Of a stretch of 64,000 nucleotides of DNA, positions 44,127 to 52,835 are shown piece after piece. Source of the DNA: Chromohalobacter sp. 11-W (GTDB lineage: Bacteria; Pseudomonadota; Gammaproteobacteria; Pseudomonadales; Halomonadaceae); the NCBI RefSeq assembly GCF_029889905.1, contig NZ_JARANZ010000001.1, positions 372,001-436,000 on the forward strand. The letters run 5' to 3'. Made by a program: the position numbers and the translations under genes. The number at the start of each line of letters is the position of its first letter. The first letter of the stretch is position 1. The notes under the pieces were generated by a model. That model saw nothing but the letters and a program-made list of their open reading frames with translations. It had not been told where the DNA came from and did not search any database.

Positions 44127-45524
44127 TTAGAGATAGCCGTCGGCTTCGAGGCTTTTGGTCGTGGCCGTCAGCGCCGCGTCGAGGATATCCACCACGCGAT
44201 CGACGGTTTCCCGCGTCCAGATCAGTGGGGGCGACACGATGTTGAGATGACCTACCGGACGAATGATGAGGCCGCGCTTCTGTGCCTCGAAGGCGATCCG
44301 GTCACCGACCCGCGCCTCCACCGGGAATAGCGCCTTGCTCTGCTTGTCGGCGACATTCTCGAGACACATCATGAAATGGCTGCCGCGCACGTCGCCCACT
44401 GTGGCGTGATGCGACAGCGAATGCAGGCGCTCTTCGAGATAGGGGCCCACCTCGCGGACGTTTTCGCAGATCCCCTCGCGCTCGATGATCTCGATGTTCT
44501 TAAGTGCCGCCGCGCAGCTCACCGGATGGCCGGAATAGGTAAAACCGGTGCTCAGCACGCCGCCCGGTCCCTGCGGGGTAGATAGCACTTCGTAGAGTTC
44601 GTCGGAGATCAGCGTCGCGCCCAGTGGTGCATAGCCGGACGACAGCCCCTTGGCGCAGTTGATGATATCGGGCTGGGTCTCGAACACTTCTTCGGAGGCG
44701 AAGAAGTGTCCCAGACGACCGAAACCGGTCACTACCTCGTCGGCGATGTAGAGGATGTCGTTGGCGCGACACACCGCCTGCATGCGCTTGTGATAGCCCT
44801 TCGGTGCCACCAGCACGCCGCCGGCACCCATGATCGGTTCGGCGATGAAGGCGGCGATGTTGTCGGCGCCGATCTCGGCGACGGTTTCCTCGAACTCCTT
44901 GACCAGCTGATCGCAGTACTCGGCCTCGCTCATCCCCTCGGGGCGGCGGTAGCAGTTGGCCTCGCTCAGATGGGTGACCAGGTGATCGAGGGTATCGAAG
45001 TCCCAGTTGTTGCTGGCGATGCCGGTCAGGGTCGAGGCGAGGTAGGTGGTGCCGTGGTAAGCGTTGTTGCGTGAAATGATGCGCTTCTTGGCCGGCTTGC
45101 CGATCCGGTTGAAGTAGTAATGCACCAGACGGATGGTGGCGTCGTTGGCCGCCGAGCCGCCACAGCTATAGAAGACGTGGTTGAGGTGCGCGGGCGCCAG
45201 CTCGGCGAGTTTGTCGGCGAGTAGCGTGGCCGGCACGTTGGAGAGGTTGTTGAAGGTCGAAAAGTAGGCCATGCGCGTGGCCTGCTCGGCCATGGCCTGG
45301 CCGATCTCGGCTCGGCCATGGCCGACGTTGACGCACCACAGCCCGGCGATGCCGTCGATGAAGCGGTTGCCGTGGGCGTCCTGCACGTAGATGCCGTCAC
45401 TGTCGGTGATCAGGTCACAGCCTTCCTCGTGAAAGGTGCTGAAGTCGGTGAATGGGTGGATGAAGTGATCCTTGTCCTTCTGCCATAGCGCTTGGGCATC
45501 GTGGGTACGGGTCTCGGTGTTCAT
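44127..45524 (-). CDS. Class III aminotransferase (putrescine/GABA:pyruvate type, SpuC-like)
   Basis: A 465-residue PLP enzyme. It starts HFIHPFTDFSTFHEEGCDL and continues IDGIAGLWCVNVGHGR, as in SpuC-type putrescine-pyruvate aminotransferases. YHGTTYLAS, ADEVVTGFGRLG and the PLP lysine in CAKGLSSGYAPLGA follow. The ATG at 45524 was preferred over the first codon of the frame at 45620. It heads an operon with the NhaC-like antiporter and aguA, divergent from the carbamoylase and puuC. Possible roles are putrescine to 4-aminobutanal, or GABA to succinate semialdehyde. Confidence 0.92.
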   Translation of the reverse strand: MNTETRTHDAQALWQKDKDHFIHPFTDFSTFHEEGCDLITDSDGIYVQDAHGNRFIDGIAGLWCVNVGHGRAEIGQAMAEQATRMAYFSTFNNLSNVPATLLADKLAELAPAHLNHVFYSCGGSAANDATIRLVHYYFNRIGKPAKKRIISRNNAYHGTTYLASTLTGIASNNWDFDTLDHLVTHLSEANCYRRPEGMSEAEYCDQLVKEFEETVAEIGADNIAAFIAEPIMGAGGVLVAPKGYHKRMQAVCRANDILYIADEVVTGFGRLGHFFASEEVFETQPDIINCAKGLSSGYAPLGATLISDELYEVLSTPQGPGGVLSTGFTYSGHPVSCAAALKNIEIIEREGICENVREVGPYLEERLHSLSHHATVGDVRGSHFMMCLENVADKQSKALFPVEARVGDRIAFEAQKRGLIIRPVGHLNIVSPPLIWTRETVDRVVDILDAALTATTKSLEADGYL

Positions 45525-45650
45525 GGTCTCGTCTCGCCAGTTAAAAGCGTTCATTGCCGTGATGGGTGGCCGCGATGCGTCGTTGTGAAGAGTCGTTGTG
45601 ATGCATCGTTGCGTTCGCAAACGAGATTAGCGAGGAAGGGGAGGGCAGGA

Positions 45651-45673
45651 ATATATCCTGATAGGGGTATATC
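45651..45673. promoter_or_regulatory. AT-flanked CC/GGGG dyad in divergent aminotransferase/carbamoylase promoter
   Basis: ATATATCC (45651-45658) and GGGTATAT (45665-45672) face each other in the 218-base divergent gap. The arms resemble those of the perfect dyad at 57794-57813. It is a candidate operator for the polyamine-responsive regulator, placed to control both operons. Confidence 0.45.
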
Positions 45674-45742
45674 GCAACGACCGGAGAGCCGCCTAATGTG
45701 TTCAATGATTCAAACACCTAACAAGCACAAAGGGGGTACCTC

Positions 45743-46981
45743 ATGGCGGTTTCCATTGACAGCCAACGGTTATGGGACAGCCTGATGGCAATGGCCGAGA
45801 TCGGCCCGACCGAGAACGGTGGTAGTTGCCGCCTAGCCTTGACGCCGGAGGATGCCGCCGGACGACGCTTGCTGCTCGACTGGTGTGAGTCGCTCGGCTG
45901 TACCTGGCGGGTCGACCGCGTCGGCAACCTCTTCATTCGCCGCGCCGGCAAGCGCGACGACCTCGACCCGGTGGCCATGGGCAGTCATCTGGACACCCAG
46001 CCCAAGGGCGGGCGCTTCGACGGTATTCTCGGTGTCCTGGCCGGACTCGAAGTGTTGCGTACCCTCGCGGACCAGGGCATCGCCACCGAGCGGTCGCTGG
46101 AACTGGTGGTCTGGACCAACGAGGAAGGTAGCCGCTTCGCGCCGGCCATGGTCGCTTCCGGCACCTATGCCGGTGCGTTCAGCGTCGAGTCGACGCTGGC
46201 CCGCGAGGACCGCGACGGCGTGACATTCGGCGAGGCCCTCGAGGCTTGCGGGTATGCCGGCGAGTCGCCGGTAGGCGAGCCACGCCTGGACAGTTTCTTC
46301 GAGGTGCACATCGAGCAGGGGCCGGTGCTCGAGGAAGAGGGCGAGACCATTGGCGTGGTAACCGGCGTTCAGGGCATGCGCTGGTTCGACGTGACGCTTT
46401 CGGGCCAATCGGCCCATGCCGGCCCGACCCCCATGCGCTATCGCCGCGATGCGCTGGCGGCAGCGGCGTGCCTTGTCGACCGTCTGCAGGCCCATGCCCT
46501 AGCGGACGATAGCGGCGATACCAAAGTGACCTGTGGTTGTCTGGAGATCGTGTCGGCGTCACGCAATGTGGTCCCGGGCGACGTCAAGCTCACTATCGAC
46601 CTGCGCCATGTGGTAGAGAGCGAACTTGACGCGTTGCAAACGTATTTCGAAGGGCTACTTGCCGAGGTGGGCGAGACCTGCGGCGTCACGGTGGCCCAGG
46701 AGCGGATCTGGGCCTCGCCGGTGGTCGAGTTCGCCCCCGAGTGCGTCGCTGCGGTGGAACGCGGCGCCCGTGAGCAGGGGCTGAAATACCGTCGCATGAT
46801 GAGCGGGGCCGGTCATGATGCCGTCTATGTGTCGCGGGTGGCGCCGACGGCCATGATCTTCGTGCCCTGCCGCGACGGCATCAGCCATAACGAGGCCGAA
46901 TACGCCACGCCGGAACACTGTGCCGCAGGCACTCAAGTGCTTTGCGATGCCATCCTTGAACGCGTCAATCGCGTGTCCTGA
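45743..46981 (+). CDS. Zn-dependent N-carbamoyl amidohydrolase (hydantoinase/carbamoylase family, M20)
   Basis: A 412-residue dinuclear-zinc hydrolase. Metal and substrate motifs are GSHLDTQPKGGRFDGILGV, EEGSRFAPAMVASG, EVHIEQGPVLEEEG, SAHAGPTPMRYRRDA, GAGHDAVYVS and GISHNEAEY. The family covers N-carbamoyl-amino acid hydrolases, beta-ureidopropionase and allantoate amidohydrolase. Its neighbour aguA makes N-carbamoylputrescine and no nitrilase-type AguB is present in this block. It is therefore a good candidate to release putrescine from that intermediate. It is in operon with puuC, 15 bases downstream. Confidence 0.9.
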   Translation: MAVSIDSQRLWDSLMAMAEIGPTENGGSCRLALTPEDAAGRRLLLDWCESLGCTWRVDRVGNLFIRRAGKRDDLDPVAMGSHLDTQPKGGRFDGILGVLAGLEVLRTLADQGIATERSLELVVWTNEEGSRFAPAMVASGTYAGAFSVESTLAREDRDGVTFGEALEACGYAGESPVGEPRLDSFFEVHIEQGPVLEEEGETIGVVTGVQGMRWFDVTLSGQSAHAGPTPMRYRRDALAAAACLVDRLQAHALADDSGDTKVTCGCLEIVSASRNVVPGDVKLTIDLRHVVESELDALQTYFEGLLAEVGETCGVTVAQERIWASPVVEFAPECVAAVERGAREQGLKYRRMMSGAGHDAVYVSRVAPTAMIFVPCRDGISHNEAEYATPEHCAAGTQVLCDAILERVNRVS

Positions 46982-46996
46982 CCTGGGGAGAACGAC

Positions 46997-48538
46997 ATGA
47001 CTCAATCCATAGCCTCAATTCCCGAAACCCATGCCGATTGGCGGACGCTGGCCGAGCGCCTGAGTGTCGAAAAGAGCCTCGAGGCGCGTGCCTATATCGA
47101 TGATACCTTCGTGGACGCTGTCAGCGGCGAGACCTTCACGACGCTTAATCCAGCCACCGGCGAGACGCTCGCTGAGGTAGCCAGCTGCGATGCCGCTGAC
47201 GCCGAGGCAGCAGTGGCGGTCGCGCGACGTGTCTTCGAGAGCGGCGAGTGGTCGCGTGCGTCACCGGGGGAACGCAAGGCCGCGATGCTGCGTCTCGCCG
47301 ACCTGATGGAGTTGCACCAGCACGAGTTGGCGCTGCTCGACAGTCTGGACATGGGCAAGCCGGTGTCGAGCGCCATGGGGGACATGGCCGGTGCTATCGG
47401 CTGCATTCGTCACCATGCCGAGTCCATCGACAAGCTCTATGGCGAGATCGCCCCCACCGGTGAGGACAGCCTGGGATTGGTACTACGCGAGCCGCTCGGT
47501 GTGGTGGCGTCGATCGTACCCTGGAACTTTCCGTTGATGATGACCGCCTGGAAGATCAGCCCGGCGCTGGCGGCTGGCAACAGTGTCATCCTCAAGCCCT
47601 CGGAAAAGTCGCCGCTGTCGGCATTGCGCCTCGCTCAATTGACGCGCGAAGCCGGCTTGCCGCGCGGCGTTTTTCAGGTGTTGCCCGGTTTCGGCCACAC
47701 CGTGGGCAAGGCATTGGCACTGTCGATGGGCGTCGACTGCCTGGCCTTTACCGGCTCCACCGGGGTCGGCAAGCAACTGATGCAGTACGCCGGCCAGTCG
47801 AACCTCAAGAAAGTCTTTCTAGAGTGCGGCGGCAAGAGCCCGAATGTGGTCTTCGCCGACTGCAAGGACCTGGACCAAGTGGCGGAGCATGCCGCCGCCG
47901 CGATCTTTCACAACCAGGGCGAAGTGTGCATCGCCGGCTCGCGGCTATTAGTCGAAAACAGCATTCGCGAGCGCTTCGTCGACAAAGTGCTGGCCGCCGC
48001 CGAAAGCATGCAGCCCGGCGATCCATTGGACCCGGCGAGCTTCATGGGGGCGATGGTCGATCAGACCCAGTACCAGCGGGTGCTCGACTACATCCGCCAG
48101 GGCGTCGAAGAAGGCGCGACGCTACGGACCGGTGGCAAAGCGATGGACGGCGAAGGGCCGAATGGTCAGGGCCTGTTCATCGGCCCGACGGTGTTCGACG
48201 GCGTGACCGACGCCATGACCATTGGCCGGGAGGAAATATTCGGCCCGGTATTGGCGGTATTCGGCTTCGATACCGAGGAAGAAGCCGTGCGGCTGGCCAA
48301 CGACAGCGACTACGGCCTCGCCGCAGGCCTGTGGAGTCAGGACATCGATCGCATCATGCGTGTCACGCGGCGGCTACGCTCGGGCCAGGTGTTCGTCAAT
48401 AACTGGGCGGATATGGACCAGACGGTCCCCTTTGGCGGCGTCAAGCAGTCCGGCAATGGCCGTGACAAGTCACACCATTCGCTGGAGGAATACTCCGATC
48501 TCAAGACCGTCTGGATATCGCTGATGCCCGCGCCTTGA
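46997..48538 (+). CDS. puuC: Gamma-glutamyl-gamma-aminobutyraldehyde dehydrogenase
   Basis: NAD(P)-dependent aldehyde dehydrogenase of 513 residues that closely follows E. coli PuuC along its length. Matching segments include VPWNFPLMMTAWKISPALAA, LKPSEKSPLSALRLAQL, FTGSTGVGKQLMQYAGQSN, LECGGKSPNVVFADC with the catalytic Glu, NQGEVCIAGSRLL with the catalytic Cys, and PFGGVKQSGNGRDKS. It oxidises the aldehyde from PuuB. Second gene of the carbamoylase-puuC operon. Confidence 0.94.
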   Translation: MTQSIASIPETHADWRTLAERLSVEKSLEARAYIDDTFVDAVSGETFTTLNPATGETLAEVASCDAADAEAAVAVARRVFESGEWSRASPGERKAAMLRLADLMELHQHELALLDSLDMGKPVSSAMGDMAGAIGCIRHHAESIDKLYGEIAPTGEDSLGLVLREPLGVVASIVPWNFPLMMTAWKISPALAAGNSVILKPSEKSPLSALRLAQLTREAGLPRGVFQVLPGFGHTVGKALALSMGVDCLAFTGSTGVGKQLMQYAGQSNLKKVFLECGGKSPNVVFADCKDLDQVAEHAAAAIFHNQGEVCIAGSRLLVENSIRERFVDKVLAAAESMQPGDPLDPASFMGAMVDQTQYQRVLDYIRQGVEEGATLRTGGKAMDGEGPNGQGLFIGPTVFDGVTDAMTIGREEIFGPVLAVFGFDTEEEAVRLANDSDYGLAAGLWSQDIDRIMRVTRRLRSGQVFVNNWADMDQTVPFGGVKQSGNGRDKSHHSLEEYSDLKTVWISLMPAP

Positions 48539-48647
48539 GTACTGTCACGAGACGCGAGCGGCAGTGACTGGTGCCAATGAGGAAGGGAGGCAAGCCCAAG
48601 GAAGGGCACCCTCATGGCGATATGGCTGAGTGCGGTTGGAAGCCTAC

Positions 48648-49475
48648 TTACTGTTCTGCCTGGCGTCGTGAGACCAGCGCCACATGGTCGAGGAAAAGCC
48701 GAAAGAGTTGCGACTGGCTGGAGATCTCGAGACGCTGGTAGACGTGCTTACGATGGACCTTGACGGTGCCGTCGCTAATGCCCAGTTCACGTGCTGCCGA
48801 CTTGGTGGAGTGACCGGCCAGCAGCAGACGCACGATATCCCGTTCACGTGCCGTCAGGCGTTCCCGCCCGAAGCTATCGAAGGCTTCCTCCACCGGTTCT
48901 CGCTCGGCCAGGCATTGGTGGAAGCGGTGTTCCTGCCACTTCCAGTATTCCCCGAGCAGCACTTCCAGCACTGGCGAGATATGGCGTAACGCCAGCATAT
49001 CCCGACGGGTGATCCTTGGGGCATCGTCGCGAAACCCCAGTGACACCACCATGACGACGTCAGTGTCGACCCTTGCGAACAAGCCGATCTCGTCGGTGAG
49101 CCCCAAGGCGCGATAGTAGTGATGATAGTAGTCGCTGCTCTCGAAACGATCCGGGGCTAGCTCGCGCAGCCGCTGCGCGCCGCTCTCCAGTCCGTCATGG
49201 ACGGCCTTGAAGAACGGGTCCAGCAGAAAGGCATGGTTCAAATAGCGCTCGATGCCCTGTTCGCGCCGCGTCGGTGGGTAATTGTCGTGGATCAGCAGCG
49301 GCCGTCGTTGTCCTTTATACGTATTGATCAAGATGGTATCGAAACCGACCAGCTCGCGCAGCGTCTGTTCCAACAGGAGCGGAAAGCCACTGCCTGCGAC
49401 GGCTTGGAAAAGCCTGGCCAGATGATGGTGCCAGGTCAGGCTGGCTGGATGGGCGAGGTGGTCGGTGGGTGTCAC
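48648..49475 (-). CDS. LuxR-family transcriptional regulator (paralogue 2)
   Basis: A 275-residue regulator, paralogous to the one at 38336-39148. The HTH is LTARERDIVRLLLAGHSTK and GISDGTVKVHRKHVYQRL. The N-terminal region repeats the same unnamed pattern (GFDTILINTYKGQRRPLL, YLNHAFLLDPFF, SSDYYHHYYRALGLTDEI). A GTG start at 49475 lies 11 bases after the GS-like stop and gives a length matching the paralogue. The longer in-frame reading overlaps the GS gene. Last gene of the pot operon. Confidence 0.87.
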   Translation of the reverse strand: MTPTDHLAHPASLTWHHHLARLFQAVAGSGFPLLLEQTLRELVGFDTILINTYKGQRRPLLIHDNYPPTRREQGIERYLNHAFLLDPFFKAVHDGLESGAQRLRELAPDRFESSDYYHHYYRALGLTDEIGLFARVDTDVVMVVSLGFRDDAPRITRRDMLALRHISPVLEVLLGEYWKWQEHRFHQCLAEREPVEEAFDSFGRERLTARERDIVRLLLAGHSTKSAARELGISDGTVKVHRKHVYQRLEISSQSQLFRLFLDHVALVSRRQAEQ

Positions 49476-49486
49476 GAAAAATAAGC

Positions 49487-50854
49487 CTAGACTCTGAGAA
49501 GAAGATGCTCGCGCTCCCAGGAGCTGATCACCTGGAAGTACTCGCGGTGCTCGGCGCGCTTGACCGCCAGGTAGCTGTTGGTGAAACGCTCGCCGAGGAC
49601 CTCGGCCAGCGGCTGACAATCGCTCAGCATATCCAGCGCCGGACGGATATCGTCAGGCAGTGTGTGGCCGCCGGACCAAGCCGATCCAATCATCGGCGGA
49701 CGTGGCTCGAGCTGGCTGAGCATGCCGAGATAGCCGCATGCCAGCGAGGCTGCCATGACCAGATAAGGATTGGCATCGGCCCCCGCCAGACGATTCTCGA
49801 CCCGCGTCGCCTCGGGCGTCGAGACCGGCACCCGTAGGCCCACGGTACGGTTGTCGGTACCCCATTCGACGTTGGTCGGCGCCGAGCCGCTGGTCTCGGT
49901 GCGCATCAGCCGGCGGTAGGAGTTGACGTTGGGCGCCAGTAGCGGCATGGCCGAGGGTAGGTAGTGCTGCAGCCCACCGATGAACTGCTGGAACAATCGG
50001 CTGGACTTGCCGTTTTCGCCGGCGAACAGATTATCACCGGATTCGGCGTCCAACAGGCTCTGATGGAGATGCATCGAACTGCCCGGCTCATTGGCCATCG
50101 GCTTGGCCATGAAGGTGGCATACATGCCGTGACGGAGCGCCGTTTCGCGCAAGGCGCGCTTGAACATCACCACCTGGTCGGCCAGCCGCAGGGGGTCGCC
50201 GTGCTGGAAGTTGACCTCCATCTGCCCGGCACCTTCTTCGTGAATCAGAGTATCCAGGTCGAGGTCCATGGCATCGCAGTAGTCGTACATTTCCTCGAAA
50301 AGCGGATCGAATTCGTTGACCGCATCGATGGAGAACGACTGCCGGCTGCTCTCCTGACGGCCGTTGCGACCGATCGGCGGCTCCAGAGGATAGTCGGAGT
50401 CGGTATTGGTCTTGACCAGAAAGAACTCGACCTCGGGCGCGACGATCGGCTTCCAGCCGCGCGCCTCGTAGAAGGATAACACCCGCTTGAGCACGTGGCG
50501 GGGGGAAAGCTCTACTGGCTCGCCGGTCAGGTAGTGGCAATCGTGGATGATCTGGGCGGTAGCATCATCGGCCCAGGGCACCAGGAAGATGGCGTTGGGG
50601 TCGGGCACCAGCTCCATATCCCGCTCGGCAGGGTTCCAGAAGTGGATGTCATCGTCATCGGGATAGCCGCCGGTGACGGTCTGGATGAAGATCGAGTCCG
50701 GCAGTCGTGGGCGACCACCGCCCAGGTACTTGCCGGCAGGCATGATCTTGCCTTTGAGAATGCCAGTGAGGTCGGTGACCAGGCATTCGACCTCGGTGAT
50801 GCCGCGCGTCTGAAACCAGTCGTTGAAGTGGGGGTGTTCCTGACGGTTACTCAT
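49487..50854 (-). CDS. Glutamine synthetase family protein (PuuA/SpuI-like)
   Basis: A 455-residue GS-fold ligase. It has ECLVTDLTGILKGKIMP, the APEVEFFLVK strand, HEEGAGQMEVNFQHGDP, EPGSSMHLHQSL and DNRTVGLRVPVS. GTGGYPDDDDIHF-type residues near 70 (TGGYPDDDD) set it apart from the other GS-like protein. Its place between potD and a LuxR gene, with puuB upstream in the same operon, supports gamma-glutamylation of an imported polyamine. AAGGAAA precedes the ATG. Confidence 0.92.
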   Translation of the reverse strand: MSNRQEHPHFNDWFQTRGITEVECLVTDLTGILKGKIMPAGKYLGGGRPRLPDSIFIQTVTGGYPDDDDIHFWNPAERDMELVPDPNAIFLVPWADDATAQIIHDCHYLTGEPVELSPRHVLKRVLSFYEARGWKPIVAPEVEFFLVKTNTDSDYPLEPPIGRNGRQESSRQSFSIDAVNEFDPLFEEMYDYCDAMDLDLDTLIHEEGAGQMEVNFQHGDPLRLADQVVMFKRALRETALRHGMYATFMAKPMANEPGSSMHLHQSLLDAESGDNLFAGENGKSSRLFQQFIGGLQHYLPSAMPLLAPNVNSYRRLMRTETSGSAPTNVEWGTDNRTVGLRVPVSTPEATRVENRLAGADANPYLVMAASLACGYLGMLSQLEPRPPMIGSAWSGGHTLPDDIRPALDMLSDCQPLAEVLGERFTNSYLAVKRAEHREYFQVISSWEREHLLLRV

Positions 50855-50880
50855 GGGATTTCCTTGCTCTGCAGATGGGT

Positions 50881-50900
50881 CCCCGGCCGAGTGGCCGGGG
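50881..50900. terminator. Perfect 8-bp GC hairpin between potD and the GS-like gene
   Basis: CCCCGGCC (50881-50888) pairs perfectly with GGCCGGGG (50893-50900). It lies in the 55-base gap inside an otherwise continuous operon and has no T-run on either strand. It may stabilise the upstream pot mRNA or cause partial termination so that the binding protein is made in excess. Confidence 0.45.
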
Positions 50901-50909
50901 CCTGTCGTT

Positions 50910-51977
50910 TCAGCGTGACTGGACCTCTGACCAAAACTGCTGGAAGACCTGCAGTTGTTCGCCCTCGAGACTGGGCGTGAAGTGCAGCCGCTGCATATCT
51001 TCCTCGGACGGCTGGATAGGGGGTTGGGTCAGTATGTCGTCGAGGTAGGGCTGAGCCGCCGCATTGGGGCTGGCGTAGTAGTTGTAGTTGGATAGCTGAG
51101 CGCCGATCTTGGCGTCGAGGATGAAGTTGATGAACTTGTGGGCCAGATCGGGATGGGGCGCCTTGGAGGGGATCAGCATGGTGTCGACCCACATCTCGGT
51201 GCCTTCGTCGGGAATCATGAACTTGATGTTCTCGAAAGAGTCCGGGTTTTCCTGGCTGTAGAAGAGGTAGTCGCCGTTGTAGCTCAAGGCGACGTGCGTC
51301 ACGCCACGCGCCAGTTGTTGCAGACTCGGCGTGCCGTCGACGAAGCCGCTGAAGTTGCTGCGATTCTTGGTGTCGATCAGCAACCTGGCGGCCTCCTTCC
51401 AGGCCTCGGTGTCGGTGCAGTCATAGCCGTGGCCCAGATGCGCACAGGCGCCGCCCATGGTGACCTGCCCATCGCCCATCAGTGCGAAAGGGTATCCAGG
51501 ATTGACCTCGGGATCGAACATCAACGACCAGCTCTTGGGGGCGTCGGGGAACGTCTCGGCGTTGTACACCAGGCCGGTCACCCCCCACTGGTAGGGCGCC
51601 GAATAGGTGCTCTGCGGGTCATAGCTGGGACTCTCGAACTGCTCCATGACATTGTCCAAGTTGGGGATCTTGGACTTGTCGAGCTTCTGTACCATGCCGG
51701 TCTCGATGAGCCGTGGCACGTAGTAGTTGGATGGGACGATGATGTCGTACTGCGATACGCCGCCGGCATTGAGCTTGGCGAACATCTCGGGCAGCGAGTT
51801 GTAGTAGTTCTGCACCACCTCGGCGTCGTATTTCTCCTCGAAGGCTGTGATGATCGCTGGGTCCATGTACTGGGTCCAGTTGAACAGGTAAAGCTTGTTG
51901 TCTTCCTGAGCCTGGACGCCGCTGGCCAGCAATAGGCCCCCGATTGTAGCGGCGATTCTTGTGGTCATTGTTTTCAT
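50910..51977 (-). CDS. potD: Polyamine ABC transporter periplasmic binding protein
   Basis: A 355-residue PotD/PotF-type binding protein. A signal peptide with a hydrophobic core (AATIGGLLLASGVQA) ends near residue 23. The mature protein starts DNKLYLFNWTQYMDPAI, then YDIIVPSNYYVPRLIETG and PYQWGVTGLVYN, all typical of polyamine binders. The preceding genes encode the two permeases and ATPase in E. coli potABCD order. Confidence 0.93.
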   Translation of the reverse strand: MKTMTTRIAATIGGLLLASGVQAQEDNKLYLFNWTQYMDPAIITAFEEKYDAEVVQNYYNSLPEMFAKLNAGGVSQYDIIVPSNYYVPRLIETGMVQKLDKSKIPNLDNVMEQFESPSYDPQSTYSAPYQWGVTGLVYNAETFPDAPKSWSLMFDPEVNPGYPFALMGDGQVTMGGACAHLGHGYDCTDTEAWKEAARLLIDTKNRSNFSGFVDGTPSLQQLARGVTHVALSYNGDYLFYSQENPDSFENIKFMIPDEGTEMWVDTMLIPSKAPHPDLAHKFINFILDAKIGAQLSNYNYYASPNAAAQPYLDDILTQPPIQPSEEDMQRLHFTPSLEGEQLQVFQQFWSEVQSR

Positions 51978-52037
51978 CGTTTCGCTCTCCTTCGGTGCTA
52001 CGTTTTGTTGGTGCTACATCGTTTTGACAGGAAGCGC

Positions 52038-52835
52038 CTAGCGGCGACCCCGCCGGTTGAATAGCATGCTGAATATGGCGGCCATGGCCACCGCACCGAT
52101 CATCAGGGTGGCAATCGCATTGATCTCGGGCGTCACTCCCTTCTTGATGGCGCTCCAGATATAGATCGGCAATGTGGCGCTCTCCGGCCCTGCCGTGAAG
52201 AAACTGATCACGAAGTCGTCGATCGACAGCGTAAACGACAAGAAGAAGGCGGAGATCAACGCTGGTTTGATGGTGGGCACCATGAAGTGCACCACGCGCT
52301 TGATCGGCGATGCGTAGAGGTCCTTGGCAGCCTCGAACAGTGTCGGGTCCAGGCCTACGAAGCGCGAGTAGACGATCAGTGCCACGAAGGGGATCTGGAA
52401 CGTCACATGCGCGATGATCATGGTACCGAGTCCCGGCTGCAGCAGGCCGGTCCATTCATGGATCTGTACGAAGAAGGCCATCTCGGAGATGCCAAAGACG
52501 ATATCCGGCAGCACGATAGGCAGATAGATCAACACGATCAGCCACCCCAGCTTGCGATGGCGGTGACGATACATGCCGTAGCCGATCAGGCACCCAATCA
52601 CCAGCGCTATGATCGAAGAGCTCACCGCCAGGACCAGGCTATTGCCGAAGGCGTTGATGATCTGCTCGTTGCCGAACAGTCTGCGATACCAAGCCAGCGA
52701 GAAGTTTTCGAAAATGGCGGTGCTGTTGGCTGAATTGAATGAGAACAGCACGATCACGAACAGGGGGGCGTAGAGGAAGAACAGCGTCACCCACCAGATG
52801 CCGGCGAGACCGCGCGCAAGCGTTCGCTTTCTCAT
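52038..52835 (-). CDS. potC: Polyamine ABC transporter permease (PotC/PotI type)
   Basis: A 265-residue inner-membrane permease with six predicted TM segments. The ABC permease EAA loop is in the form FEAAKDLYASPIKRVVHFM, and FFLSFTLSIDDFVISFFTAG is the segment characteristic of PotC and PotI. The start overlaps the potB stop by four bases, with GGAGG inside the end of potB. Confidence 0.93.
   Translation of the reverse strand: MRKRTLARGLAGIWWVTLFFLYAPLFVIVLFSFNSANSTAIFENFSLAWYRRLFGNEQIINAFGNSLVLAVSSSIIALVIGCLIGYGMYRHRHRKLGWLIVLIYLPIVLPDIVFGISEMAFFVQIHEWTGLLQPGLGTMIIAHVTFQIPFVALIVYSRFVGLDPTLFEAAKDLYASPIKRVVHFMVPTIKPALISAFFLSFTLSIDDFVISFFTAGPESATLPIYIWSAIKKGVTPEINAIATLMIGAVAMAAIFSMLFNRRGRR

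Noticed and set aside
42787-44130. 447-codon plus-strand frame opposite the NhaC-like gene
   Set aside because: His/Gln/Arg-rich mirror of a membrane protein gene; the antisense strand encodes clear transmembrane segments and family motifs.
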